A stretch of 56,103 nt of DNA, from contig JAILFT010000231.1 of assembly GCA_024697425.1 (NCBI GenBank), forward strand, positions 1 through 56,103, written 5' to 3'. The position numbers and the translations under genes are program-made. This DNA comes from Butyrivibrio sp. GTDB taxonomy: Bacteria > Bacillota > Clostridia > Lachnospirales > Lachnospiraceae. The notes below the pieces were generated by a model. That model searched no databases, had not been told where the DNA came from, and saw nothing but the letters and a program-made list of their open reading frames with translations. Of the stretch, positions 31,042-41,600 are shown one piece after another. Every line of letters starts with the position of its first letter. The first letter of the stretch is position 1.

Positions 31042-32910
31042 ATGGCACAATTTGAGATCAAAGACACTTTTTACCTGAACGGAGAACCCTTTAAGGTTAT
31101 CTCCGGAGCATTTCATTTCTTCAGGACAGTTCCCGAGTACTGGGAGAACAGACTTCTTAAGCTTAAGGCAATGGGCTGCAACACGGTTGAGACCTACATT
31201 CCCTGGAACCTCATTGAACCTGAAAAAGGCAAATTCCACTTCGAGGGTATGTGTGATGTGGAAGGCTTTCTTAAGCTGGCAACAAAGCTCGGCCTTTATA
31301 TCATTGTAAGGCCATCACCCTATATCTGCGCTGAATGGGAGTTTGGCGGACTTCCCGCATGGCTCTTAAAGGACAGGAACATGAGGCTTCGTGTAAGCTA
31401 CAAGCCTTTCCTTGATGCAGTGGAGGATTATTATAAGGTTCTTTTCCCAAGGATAACAGAATATCAGATCGACAAGGGCGGCAACATCATCCTGATGCAG
31501 GTGGAAAATGAGTACGGCTATTACGCTAATGACCATGAGTACATGAACACCATGAAAGACCTCATGAGGAAATACGGTGTGACCGTTCCCCTTATTACCT
31601 CTGACGGGCCTTATCATGAGAGCTACAGAGGCGGCTCTGTTCCGGGAGCGCTTCCCACAGGAAACTTTGGATCAGGCACGGAAAAGAGATTTGGTGTGCT
31701 TTCACAGTACACAGAAGGCGGCCCTTCCATGTGCGCTGAGTTCTGGGTTGGCTGGTTTGACCACTGGGGTAACGGCGGCCACATGAAGGGAAATCTTGTG
31801 CAGAGCTGCGAGGACCTGGATAAGATGCTGGAGATGGGAAATGTCAGCATCTATATGTTTGAGGGCGGCACCAACTTTGGATTCATGAACGGCTCCAATT
31901 ACTACGATGCTTTAACTCCCGATGTTACAAGCTATGACTATGACGGCCTTCTTACCGAGGACGGCCGCATCACTGAGAAATACAAGAAGTTCAAAGAGAT
32001 AATTGAAAAGCACACCGGCAAGGCACAGGATGCTGAGTTTGCCGATATCCCGAGAAAGGCTTACGGCAAGCTTGAGTGCAGCGGAAAGGTAAGTCTCTTT
32101 TCCGTGGTTGATGATATCAGCACACCGGTTGAGCTTTCCTATACCACAAATATGGAGGATCTTGGCCAGAACTACGGCTACATTCTCTACAGATCCCGTC
32201 TTCACAGCGAGGCAGGAATTGCCAAGCTTCGCCTCTGGGAAACTGCGGACAGGGCAAATGTCTTTGTGGATGAGAATCCGCTCGTAACTCTCTATGATAA
32301 AGAGCTGGAGAAGGAGCATGACATTCCTTTGGATAAGTATCTTGCCTGCAGCACTCCTGCTATGATGCTGGCCGGCAAGTTTATGGCAGAGAATGGGCTT
32401 ACTCCCGAGACTGCCATGGGCGCCATTTCCGAGGCAGGCCTTTCCACAGGCGGCTTTATGGGACTTAACGAGAAGTTTGATATTCTTGTGGAGAACATGG
32501 GAAGGGTGAACTTCGGACCCAGAATGGAGACCCAGAGAAAGGGCATCGGCCGCTGCGTTCAGATCAACGGCCATATGCACAACGGATGGGATATCTACAC
32601 CCTGCCACTTGATAACGTGGACAAGGTGGACTTTAACAAGGAGTACAAGGAGAACGTTCCCGCCTTCTACAGGTTCGAGTTCGATGCAGATGAGGAGGGA
32701 GATACCTTCCTTGATTTCCGGGGATGGGGCAAGGGAGTTGCCTTTATCAACGGCTTCAATCTCGGAAGATTCTGGGAAATCGGACCGCAAAAGAGACTGT
32801 ACATTCCCGCGCCTCTTCTTAAGGAGGGCAAGAATGAAATCATCATCTTTGAAACCGAGGGTAAAGCCCCCGGAACCATTGAACTTAAAGATGAACCTGA
32901 TATAGGTTAA
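31042..32910 (+). CDS. GH35 beta-galactosidase-like enzyme, cytoplasmic
   Basis: A 622-residue family 35 glycoside hydrolase. The N-terminal block FYLNGEPFKVISGAFHFFR and ETYIPWNLIEPEKGKF are family signatures. The acid/base Glu is in LMQVENEYGYYAND near 149-162 and the nucleophile Glu is in MCAEFWVGWFDHWG near 232-245. It lacks a signal peptide, so it acts on imported oligosaccharides. The C-terminal beta-domains include DFRGWGKGVAFINGFNLGRF. It is downstream of the HD-GYP gene by 37 bases and could be co-transcribed. Beta-galactosidase is the usual activity, although exo-beta-1,3-galactosidase or glucosaminidase relatives exist. Confidence 0.92.
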   Translation: MAQFEIKDTFYLNGEPFKVISGAFHFFRTVPEYWENRLLKLKAMGCNTVETYIPWNLIEPEKGKFHFEGMCDVEGFLKLATKLGLYIIVRPSPYICAEWEFGGLPAWLLKDRNMRLRVSYKPFLDAVEDYYKVLFPRITEYQIDKGGNIILMQVENEYGYYANDHEYMNTMKDLMRKYGVTVPLITSDGPYHESYRGGSVPGALPTGNFGSGTEKRFGVLSQYTEGGPSMCAEFWVGWFDHWGNGGHMKGNLVQSCEDLDKMLEMGNVSIYMFEGGTNFGFMNGSNYYDALTPDVTSYDYDGLLTEDGRITEKYKKFKEIIEKHTGKAQDAEFADIPRKAYGKLECSGKVSLFSVVDDISTPVELSYTTNMEDLGQNYGYILYRSRLHSEAGIAKLRLWETADRANVFVDENPLVTLYDKELEKEHDIPLDKYLACSTPAMMLAGKFMAENGLTPETAMGAISEAGLSTGGFMGLNEKFDILVENMGRVNFGPRMETQRKGIGRCVQINGHMHNGWDIYTLPLDNVDKVDFNKEYKENVPAFYRFEFDADEEGDTFLDFRGWGKGVAFINGFNLGRFWEIGPQKRLYIPAPLLKEGKNEIIIFETEGKAPGTIELKDEPDIG

Positions 32911-32941
32911 AAAAGCTGTCCCGGTGAAAGTGCCGGGGCAG
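32909..32941 (-). terminator. terminator of the minus-strand serine hydrolase
   Basis: CTGTCCCGG at 32916-32924 pairs with CCGGGGCAG at 32933-32941 (one GU). Read on the minus strand the stem is followed by a run of T (complement of 32909-32914). The plus side has no T run. Confidence 0.7.
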
Positions 32942-32947
32942 AAATAA

Positions 32948-34453
32948 TTACTTAAGCTTACCGTAGAGGTGACCTTCAAATTCCTTAAAGAAGGTCTCCT
33001 CTATTTTTTTCATGAAGACAACAACATCGTCATCGCCAAAATACAGCTGGAAGTGGACTGAGCCTACGGACTCACCGATCAGGTGGACCTTCACATACAG
33101 AACGTTGTCCCTGGTAAAGATTCCCCCGGCAACGTATCTTGTCTCATAGATTGGGAAGATCCCGCGGACCATGCTTCCGAGGCCAAAGGCTATGCGATAG
33201 CTGTTGTTTCCCTGTTTAAATTCTATGTAGCACTGGCCGCTTCCCTTTGGAGAGAGGAAAAGAGACAGCTTTTCAAAGCCGGAGCTGTTCTCCGTAAGGT
33301 TATATTCAAGGTTCCCTCTTATATATTCCGGGATCTTTTCAGGATCAAACTCAGGGAAGGTTATGGAATAGCTCTCGGGAAGATGGGGCGGTGCTATGGC
33401 AAGGCCCTTCTCAAGTAGGCTTCCGTCACTTTTATTGCAGAAGCCGTCAGCTCTTTTTCCGTCTTTATCATTCCCATCGTTTTTATTATCAATAAGATTC
33501 TCGTATATCGCATCGTATATGATCTGATTGCCGCCCTGAAGCCCCTGGGTATCGGCGGTTGTAACAACCAGCATTTTCTCTGAAGGAACACATATTCCAA
33601 GCTGCCCGCCCATGCCGTAGAGAGTAAAACCGCCCTTCTGGTTCATCCAGATCTGCATGCCGTACCCTTGCGCCTCTGAGGCCACAGGGGCAGTCATGTA
33701 AGTGTCTGTGATATTTCTTGTGGCCTCCTCTATAAATTCCGGGTTGAACAAAGTACGCACCTTCCCGTCATTGCAGGTAACCGTTCCCTTTTTGTACAGA
33801 ATGAAAAGAAACTTCATGATATCCATAGGAGTTGCCATAAGGCCGCTGCCGCCCATGGAGACCCCGAAGGGGTCCTTTACCATGTAGGATTCCTTAGAAA
33901 AATCAACGTAGTGCAGAGCTTCGTCCTTAAGGAAGGTCAAAAGGTCTTTTCCCGAAAGCTTTTCTACAAGGGCGCACAGCACATGGGCTGCGGAGGTGTC
34001 GTAGTGGAACACAGTGCCGGGTTTATGGGTGGGAGCAACCTTAAAGAAACTCTCTACCCAGTCGGTCTTCATGCACACCTTGTAGGTGGTGGAGGCGTGG
34101 GGAGAGCGCATTTGCAGCATATTGCGGATGGTGGTCATCCTTATAAAAGGGTGAGTGTTCTCATCCACATATTCCGGGAAATAATCGCATATGGACTTAT
34201 CAAGCTCCACAAGCCCCTTATCTGCCAAAAGAGATATGCCCATGGCGGTAAAACTCTTGCTGATTGAGAACATGCGATGAAGATTGTCCTCATCGTAGGG
34301 AGCATAGTATTTCTCGTATATCAGTTTGTCATTTTTCATGATCAAAAGACTGTGGAGAGTAACCGGTGATTTTTGTAAAAAACACAGAATGTTCACAATT
34401 GATTCTTCGGAAAGGGACACATCCGAAGGAATGGCTTTTTCAAAGAATGACAT
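32948..34453 (-). CDS. serine hydrolase of the class C beta-lactamase/DD-peptidase family
   Basis: A 501-residue cytoplasmic-looking protein without a signal peptide. The SxxK nucleophile motif is FSISKSFTAMG near residues 63-73. The second motif, normally Tyr-x-Asn, reads HYDTSAAHVL, with Asp-Thr in place of x-Asn. The glycine-rich third motif is LYGMGGQLGICVP. This family includes esterases, DD-peptidases and D-amino-acid hydrolases; the substrate is unknown. About 150 C-terminal residues beyond the catalytic domain form a beta-rich part. The start at 34453 has GGGGG 8 bases upstream; an ATG at 34468 is less likely. A 19-bp palindrome at 34472-34490 lies just upstream. Confidence 0.85.
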   Translation of the reverse strand: MSFFEKAIPSDVSLSEESIVNILCFLQKSPVTLHSLLIMKNDKLIYEKYYAPYDEDNLHRMFSISKSFTAMGISLLADKGLVELDKSICDYFPEYVDENTHPFIRMTTIRNMLQMRSPHASTTYKVCMKTDWVESFFKVAPTHKPGTVFHYDTSAAHVLCALVEKLSGKDLLTFLKDEALHYVDFSKESYMVKDPFGVSMGGSGLMATPMDIMKFLFILYKKGTVTCNDGKVRTLFNPEFIEEATRNITDTYMTAPVASEAQGYGMQIWMNQKGGFTLYGMGGQLGICVPSEKMLVVTTADTQGLQGGNQIIYDAIYENLIDNKNDGNDKDGKRADGFCNKSDGSLLEKGLAIAPPHLPESYSITFPEFDPEKIPEYIRGNLEYNLTENSSGFEKLSLFLSPKGSGQCYIEFKQGNNSYRIAFGLGSMVRGIFPIYETRYVAGGIFTRDNVLYVKVHLIGESVGSVHFQLYFGDDDVVVFMKKIEETFFKEFEGHLYGKLK

Positions 34454-34471
34454 ATCGTAATCCCCCATATT

Positions 34472-34490
34472 TACTGTACTTTATACAGTA
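34472..34490. promoter_or_regulatory. 19-bp palindrome between divergent genes
   Basis: TACTGTACTTTATACAGTA has 7-base perfect arms (34472-34478, 34484-34490) around CTTTA. It sits in the start region of the serine hydrolase and near the divergent promoter of the big surface protein. It is a candidate repressor site for the hydrolase. Confidence 0.6.
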
Positions 34491-34508
34491 TACCATAACT
34501 TGCCCCGA

Positions 34509-34537
34509 TTGACTTTCCCACGAAAAAATAGTAAATT
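34509..34537 (+). promoter_or_regulatory. promoter of the first surface-protein gene
   Basis: TTGACT at 34509-34514, a 17-base spacer and TAAATT at 34532-34537. The start codon at 34598 follows about 55 bases after the expected start point. Confidence 0.55.
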
Positions 34538-34597
34538 TGAGGACAGTTTGCGGCTTTTTTACGCATTTAATAAGAAGTAATAAGAGGGAAGAGTGGA

Positions 34598-37500
34598 ATG
34601 AAAAAAAGACTGGTAACATTGCTTATGGCATTTACCATTGCCATGGGCAGCCTTGCGCCTGTCTCGCCGGTTTATGCGGCAGAGATTGTTGAGGCGGGAG
34701 AAAGTGCGTCGGGAAAGGCGCAGGTATTTTCAGCTGATGCGGGGCTTGGAGCATCAGAAGGGGAAAAAGCTTCATCCGATGGAAAAGAATCGGATGTTAC
34801 GGAAGAGAGCCCGGAAGGAGAAGCTTCAGGAAGTGAGAATCCCGATAAGGGGAATCCCGGGGAAGACTCCTCGAATAAAGAAAAGTCCGATGAGGTATCA
34901 GGATCTGATAGCTTAGGAAATGCCGGAGAAACATCAGAGTCCGGCAGCAAAGAGAACACTGATAATACTTCAGGATCCGGAAGCAAAGATGGGGGTGGCA
35001 ACGAAGACAGTGCTGATGAAAACTCAGAATCCGGAAGCAATGAAGACGCCGGGAATGAAAATAACGGGGATGAAAACGCCGGCAAAATAAATACCGATAA
35101 TGATGCTTCCGACGAATCATCAACAGACACTGATAAAGAACTATCAGGTGAGACTGACGAGAATACTGCCGGGGAGACCATAGAAGACTCCAAGGAAACT
35201 TCAGAAGAAAACTTAGATGAGAGAGACGAAGATCTCGCCGAGGAATCCTTAGAGGAAATCTCCGAAGCCTCTCTTATAGACGAAACAGAGGAAGAGGACC
35301 TGGTAGCAGCCAAGACAAAGTTTACCGACGGCTATGATACAACCGGCAAAACGGCTGCAAGTAATGGCAAGCTGCTCACAGGCTGGATCTGCGCGGTAGA
35401 AGACACAGGGGCTGTGCTTAAGATCGTAGCTACCGGCAGCAAAGCACTTTCCTGTAAGGAAGGAAACATATATTATATCGACCCCGGGACTAAAAGGGCC
35501 GCAAGGGGAACGACAGTTATCGGGGGGAAGAAATATCTTTTCCTTGAGAGCAGTAATGCAGCCCTTGACTGCAGTCTTGCAAGGGGCGAAGGCAAAGCCC
35601 GCTTTGTGGAATCAGGCTCAAAGAAATACATCGTCAAGGCAAACGGCGAAGTCTATACCGGCTGGTTTAAGGCTTCCGAGATTGCACCTCTTGATAACAA
35701 AGCTGTTACAAATGAGTTCTATCTTGATCCTCAGACAGGCGCGATTACTGTAAAGGCCTGGGTTCCCCGTGGAAAGGGAATTACCTACGTCGATGAAAAC
35801 GGCCTGATGATGGATACAGTGAAGCGCCCCATAAATGACGGCATTGCCTATATTGAGGGTGATTACTACTGCTTTAAAGGCGGCCTTATGACCACGGGAC
35901 TTGTATTCTTTGACAGAAACGGTTCTGTAACCACCGCCGCAAAGGCTGATTTTGCCAGGTTCTTTGATCAGGATAACGGTACCCTCAGGACCGGTTATTT
36001 TTCAAATGGCGGCAAGTACTATTATGCCTGTGAATACGAGTTCTATGACTGGACTAAAAGCGGCATTGACAGAAGAATGGATTACGGCAAGATAAGGCTC
36101 GATGATCTTGATTATTGTCAGGCTCTAAAAAGGCACATCTACATAGAGAAAAACGGCACTCTTGCCGTGAATAAGCTTATTACCATCGATGGAGACAAGT
36201 TCTATGCCAAGGAAGACGGAACTCTGTGCAAGGACGAGTACATGATGATAAACGGCAAGCTCTGCTACTTTGACCAGAACAGCTTTATGCTGGACAACTC
36301 TGAAGAGGGCGCAGGCAGAATCACCGGTTATTATGGCTATGTTGACGGAGCAAAGTATCTTCTCGCCAAGGCTGTATACATCAAGAATAAGAGCAAAAAT
36401 ACTACTGACGGAGTGGCGTTCTTTTCCGATAAAGCCTGCACCAATAAGCTTACAGACTGCTGGCTTGTTTCGGCCGATAACGCAACTCAGGCTCCGGATA
36501 GACGTGAGTATTACCTTGATAAGAACGGAAATCCGGTAAAGGGCATTGTGACGGTAGCAGACAAGAAGTATCTTTTCGATACTGTCACCGGCCACATCAT
36601 GACCTTTGCTTATAAAAATGATACTAATGCTGTTGACTACCGCTCAGTTAAAGTTGGTGGCAAGCTGTACCTTATCACCCGCAAGGGAGAAGTTATCACA
36701 AAGGAAGGTTTCTATAACAGGGCTCACGAATGCTACTATGTCAGGAAAAACGGAACAGTGGCAACAGGCCTGATGACCCTGAAGACAACGGTGAATGAGG
36801 TTGTTAAAGAGGGTGGCGGGTTCGTCCAAAAACCCGTTACCAGAAACAGGAAATACTACTTCTATTCCGATGGTCGCCTGTTCATGGATGTTATTCTTAC
36901 CATGAACAACAAGCTGTATGTTCTGAATCCGGAGTTGTCCGGGAATGTGATTCCGGCAGAATACTTTATCTGGGAGAAGAAGGACTTCGACAAATATGGC
37001 GATGGCGGCTCCGTTACCAACTCCGATGGGTCTTTGTTCACCGGATGGAAGACCATCAGAGGGAAAAGATATTTCTTTGAAATGAGCATGCCTCTTACTG
37101 ACGATGATGCCGATGAGAGTGAGTTCTATGAGATCAACGGAAAATTCTACTGTTTTTCTCCTGAGGGATATGCCCTTGGCGGATGGGTAACTCTTAAAAA
37201 CGGTGACAAATACTATTTTAATGCAGGAGACAGTGAATCGGATGCATCAGGTGTTGCCAAGGGTGAAATGAAGTTCTATTTCGACCCCAAGAGCTATGCT
37301 ATGACTACCGGATTTAAGACCATTGATAAAAAGACCTATTACTTCACCCAGAAGAATGTAGGTGCGGGTAAGTTCATAACAGGCCAGATGGTCTGCAACG
37401 ATACCCTTGTAATCGGAGGTAAGACCTGCAGCTTTGACGAGAACGGAGTTCTTCTCGGTTCATTAAACAACGGAAGAAATCAGGTAAAAGAAGGTACCGC

Positions 37501-38617
37501 AAAGTTTTCATACTATGTTTCCCCAAGAACCGGAGCAAGAGAAAACAGTGTTATCAGAAAGACCGGAAGCAAGTGGTTTTTCTACGGAAGCGACGGAAGA
37601 CAGGAGACTGAGCTTAATATAAAGAACATCGACGGCGCCATGACAGAGGCTGCCTTTAACAAAGACGGCAGTATTAAGGGATTTTTCCTTAACGGCGTTA
37701 AGCAGGTCAACACCATGATCGGCACAGACAAAGGTTACTATTTCCTTGGCGCTGGCGGCCTTCCCATGACAGGTCTTGTAAGTCTTCCTTCAGATCTTTC
37801 CATGGACCTTACAAACAGACCCGGTGCAAGAGTCTATGTTGAAAGTGACGGGTATTGCAGTTACTCGGTTGCTCCTAAGACTCATGATTATATTCCGGTT
37901 AAAGTCGGAAACAAGATATACATAACAGATAATGCCCTTACGGTCAGCGAGAACACATCAGGGTATGCCATCAGAAATTACGGGACTCTTCCGGAAGCAG
38001 ACAGGAGGATGCTTTCAAGATATATTGAAACTCATGAAAAGTATGCCAGGAACTGTGCTTCTATCTATACATCCCGCTCCGGATCGGACCTTTGCGTGTA
38101 TGTAAATTCAGACGGCTCTCTTGCTTCGGGTAAGACTGTGGTTGCATCGGACGGTAAAAAGGTTCGCCTTAACAAGTACGGAATTCCCACAGATGACATT
38201 GGAATGTTTGTGAAGGACGGCAGCAGTTGGTATCTTGGCTGTCTGTCCACCGTTAAAAGTAAGGGGATTACCGGATTTACCCTTGATGTGACAGATAGTC
38301 TCGGCAATAAGGAATATAAAGCATATGTCTCCTTCGGTGCTGACGGTAAGCTTCGTCAGATAAAGGATGAAAACGGCAGACCGCTAAACGGAATTACGCC
38401 CATAAACAGCATGGAAGCAGTCATCATCAAAAAGAGCGGTGGCAAAGAGACAAAAGAAACCCTGAAGTGCAACATCAGCGGATCCGTCATGCTGTTTAAG
38501 AACGGTTATCCCGCAGGAGGAAAAAAGACAGTTAAAGTCAGCGGTATGACAGCCATATATGAGGTGGATCCCGACACGGGATGGAGCTGTCTTAAGCCCG
38601 CATTTAAAGTTAACTGA
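34598..38617 (+). CDS. giant secreted protein, acidic linker plus cell-wall/glucan-binding-like repeats (copy 1)
   Basis: A 1339-residue secreted protein. Signal peptide: KKRLVTLLMAFTIAMGSLAP with cleavage near PVYAAE. Residues 30-235 are a Ser/Glu/Asp/Gly-rich acidic low-complexity linker (SESGSKENTDNTSGSGSK and similar). The remaining 1100 residues are about 20 short repeats of the CW-binding/glucan-binding type, with hallmark GW..IRGKRYFFE, TGLMTLK and DGRLF motifs. No catalytic domain, sortase motif or S-layer domain was seen. A choline- or glucan-binding function is inferred only from the repeat type. It is nearly followed by a paralogue 43 bases downstream, so the two are probably one operon. 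The repeats make frameshifts and copy-number changes likely between strains. Confidence 0.85.
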   Translation: MKKRLVTLLMAFTIAMGSLAPVSPVYAAEIVEAGESASGKAQVFSADAGLGASEGEKASSDGKESDVTEESPEGEASGSENPDKGNPGEDSSNKEKSDEVSGSDSLGNAGETSESGSKENTDNTSGSGSKDGGGNEDSADENSESGSNEDAGNENNGDENAGKINTDNDASDESSTDTDKELSGETDENTAGETIEDSKETSEENLDERDEDLAEESLEEISEASLIDETEEEDLVAAKTKFTDGYDTTGKTAASNGKLLTGWICAVEDTGAVLKIVATGSKALSCKEGNIYYIDPGTKRAARGTTVIGGKKYLFLESSNAALDCSLARGEGKARFVESGSKKYIVKANGEVYTGWFKASEIAPLDNKAVTNEFYLDPQTGAITVKAWVPRGKGITYVDENGLMMDTVKRPINDGIAYIEGDYYCFKGGLMTTGLVFFDRNGSVTTAAKADFARFFDQDNGTLRTGYFSNGGKYYYACEYEFYDWTKSGIDRRMDYGKIRLDDLDYCQALKRHIYIEKNGTLAVNKLITIDGDKFYAKEDGTLCKDEYMMINGKLCYFDQNSFMLDNSEEGAGRITGYYGYVDGAKYLLAKAVYIKNKSKNTTDGVAFFSDKACTNKLTDCWLVSADNATQAPDRREYYLDKNGNPVKGIVTVADKKYLFDTVTGHIMTFAYKNDTNAVDYRSVKVGGKLYLITRKGEVITKEGFYNRAHECYYVRKNGTVATGLMTLKTTVNEVVKEGGGFVQKPVTRNRKYYFYSDGRLFMDVILTMNNKLYVLNPELSGNVIPAEYFIWEKKDFDKYGDGGSVTNSDGSLFTGWKTIRGKRYFFEMSMPLTDDDADESEFYEINGKFYCFSPEGYALGGWVTLKNGDKYYFNAGDSESDASGVAKGEMKFYFDPKSYAMTTGFKTIDKKTYYFTQKNVGAGKFITGQMVCNDTLVIGGKTCSFDENGVLLGSLNNGRNQVKEGTAKFSYYVSPRTGARENSVIRKTGSKWFFYGSDGRQETELNIKNIDGAMTEAAFNKDGSIKGFFLNGVKQVNTMIGTDKGYYFLGAGGLPMTGLVSLPSDLSMDLTNRPGARVYVESDGYCSYSVAPKTHDYIPVKVGNKIYITDNALTVSENTSGYAIRNYGTLPEADRRMLSRYIETHEKYARNCASIYTSRSGSDLCVYVNSDGSLASGKTVVASDGKKVRLNKYGIPTDDIGMFVKDGSSWYLGCLSTVKSKGITGFTLDVTDSLGNKEYKAYVSFGADGKLRQIKDENGRPLNGITPINSMEAVIIKKSGGKETKETLKCNISGSVMLFKNGYPAGGKKTVKVSGMTAIYEVDPDTGWSCLKPAFKVN

Positions 38618-38659
38618 TCATAAAGTATGAACAGGAAGGAATTAAGAAGAGAGGAAGTT

Positions 38660-41600
38660 ATGAAAAAGAGAGTAGTGACATTACTGCTGGCGTTTATGAT
38701 CGCCTCAGGCAGCATTGCGCCTGCTTCTACTGCTTATGCAGCGGAGTATTCCGCTAACGAGGAGGCTTTGGCCTTAGTAAGCAGCGAAGAAGAGGACGCT
38801 ACTGATGCTTCAGGGAAGGCATCAACAGAAACATCTAAGGAACCCCGGGAAGAAAATTCTGAGGAAAACACAGACACTGAGAAGAACAGTGACTCTGACA
38901 AAAGCGGGGAGACTGATCCCGGCGACGGAGAGGCTGATGAGAACGACAATCATCAGTCCGAAGATAAGACCGGGGAGCAGGAAAAAGACACGGAGAACAC
39001 CTCAAAAGAGAACAATTCCTCTGAAAAAGAAGAATCCATGGGCGATACTTTTGAGAATGAAACTGCGCAGGATTCAGCTTCAGAAGCCGATACATCCGAG
39101 AATGCAGCATCACAGGAAACAGCTGATGACGCAGCCGAAGAAGAGGCCGGGGATGAAGCCACCCTGGAAGAAAGTCTTGATGAGGAAGATGATGATGCAG
39201 CAGCCGAAGACAGTGCAGAGGAGCTTATCATCGAGGAAGACGAGGCTAAGCTTGTAGAGTATACATTCAAGACAAACTGCTACGATACCCAGACAAAGGT
39301 TGCCACAGATGAAAACGGCAAGGTAATTACAGGCTGGATAAATGTGGATGTGCCCGCAGAAGAAGGTGCAACCGCTTATGAGATCAAGGCTGTTGGAACA
39401 AAGGCCCTTTCCAGGACTGAGGGCGTTGTTTATTACATCAGCCCCGAGACAAAGACAGCAGTAAGCGGCGTCAACAAGATCGGCGGAAAGAGATATCTCT
39501 TTTACCAGACCGGAATCGGCAATGATAAAAAAGCCTGCCAGCTGGCAAGAGGCAATGATAAAAAGACAGAGGTTCGCTCCGGAAATACTGCATTTTACTG
39601 CGTGCTTCCCTCAGGTGAGATCTGCACAGGATGGCAGGTTATCGGAGACAATGAATATCACTATAACGAAACTCTTGGATGCAAGGATACGATGGTATGG
39701 ATTGCCAGAGGTAAGGGATGTACCTATGTTGACAGCAACGGACGTATGCTTGACAGTTATAATCACTCCCTTAATGAAGATGGACTCCACTATATCTATG
39801 ACGGGCAGTATACAACCCCTGGAAGGGCCGATGAATTTTATGTATTCAAAGGCGGAGTAAGACTTACGGGTATTGTATATTTTGATGCTGAAGATAAGCT
39901 TACAACAGCGGCAAAGGCTGTATATGCAAGATATTGCGATCTCGGAACGGGAATCGTTAAGTCGGGATTCTTTACTGTAGGAAGCAAGCTGTACTATGCA
40001 GGCCCCGAGACTTTCCCTACAGTTTCCAAGGAGGGAGACCTTGCCACAGCAAGAACCTACGGAAGGATGACCTTAAACTCTGTAACCCGGCTTTCCGATT
40101 CAGGCAGCCTCGTGTTTATTGACAAAACAGGCGCGCTTGCAGTAAACAAGCTTGTTACCTTTGAGGGTAAAACTTACTATGCCAAGGCAGACGGAATGCT
40201 TTGTGTGAACGAGTACTTTATGGTGAACGGAAAGCTTTGCCATTTCAATGCCGGGGGAGAGATGGACAACAGTGCCGTTCGTCTTACAGACTATAAGTGT
40301 TCTGAAGACGGAAGTAATGTCAGCAGCACTGCCAAGGTTTATGCCAATGGCAAAGACAGCCTGCTTTTTTACAGCGATATTAAGTGCACGCAGGTTATAA
40401 AAAACTGCTGGCTTATGAACAATTCAGGAAGTGCTGCCCGCGTATACTACCTTGATAAAAGCGGCCGCGCTGTTAAGGGCGTAGTTACCATAAACAAAAA
40501 GAAGTATGCATTTGATCCTTCCACAGGAAAATGCCTTAATGCTTTAGAAGGCAATAACGGCGGTCCGATCAAGATCAGCGGTAAGTATTACTTCGTGTCT
40601 TCTGAGGGAGAAGTAGTTTCAAAAGTCGGATTTATTGGTGACGGCAAGAAATATTACTATGTTAAGAGCACCTCAGGTCAGCTGGCAACAGGACTTACAA
40701 CCATAAGAGGTAAAAGATATTACTTTGACAGTGATGCTTCTCAGGTAGTTGGCCCTATTGTTATCGGCAGCAAGCGATATATTACAAATCCCATGGGCGA
40801 AGACGGCGGAGAACAGGGATATATCCTTAGCAAGAAGGATTTTTTGGCTCTTGCGGCTGTAATGGTGCCTGAAGAAGCAGGCATGGCAGAAATCATGGTA
40901 AATATGAATTCCGACGGTTCTTTTAAAACCGGCTGGAAAACTGTCCATGGAAAGAAATACTATTTCTTTGAGGGCGTGAATGTCGGTTTGGATAGCACCA
41001 GTGATGAGACTGATTTTGTATCAATAAATGGAACGATGTACTCATTTGATCCTACTGACGGTGCAATGGAAAAGAACAAGTTTGTTGAGCTTAAAAAGAG
41101 TGATCGTTTCACGATACACTTTTACAGCGGTTCAGCCTTCTCATCTGCCAGCACCTTTGCGAGGCAGAACACCGCGGTTTACTTTGGGTCAAACGGGGCT
41201 GCAGTAACAGGTTTTGCAACCGTTAATGGTGTAAAGCATTATTTCTATCCGGAAGATAACACTTTTATAAATATCTATAAAGGAATGATGGCGACAGACA
41301 CCACCCTTACCATCAAGGGCAAGATCTATCGTTTTGATGAGAATGGTATGATCGATTCGTCGGAAAACGAGGATTATCATTACAATAAAGACGGATCTCT
41401 TGTCACAGGAAAGACTGTAGTAAAGAACACTGCAGGCACTAAGTCCTACTATCATGACCCCAAGACCGGAAAACTTGAGAGAAGAGTGATCAGAAAGACC
41501 GGAAGCAAGTGGTATTTATACGGATCTGACGGTATTATGCGAACTTCCGACTTATTCTACAGTTCCGATAAGAGTTATACAGTAAAGGTCAATGCCAAAG

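Noticed and set aside
31912-32979. Antisense frame of 355 codons across the GH35 gene
   Set aside because: Overlaps a certain GH35 enzyme and its terminator; no ribosome-binding site or motif.
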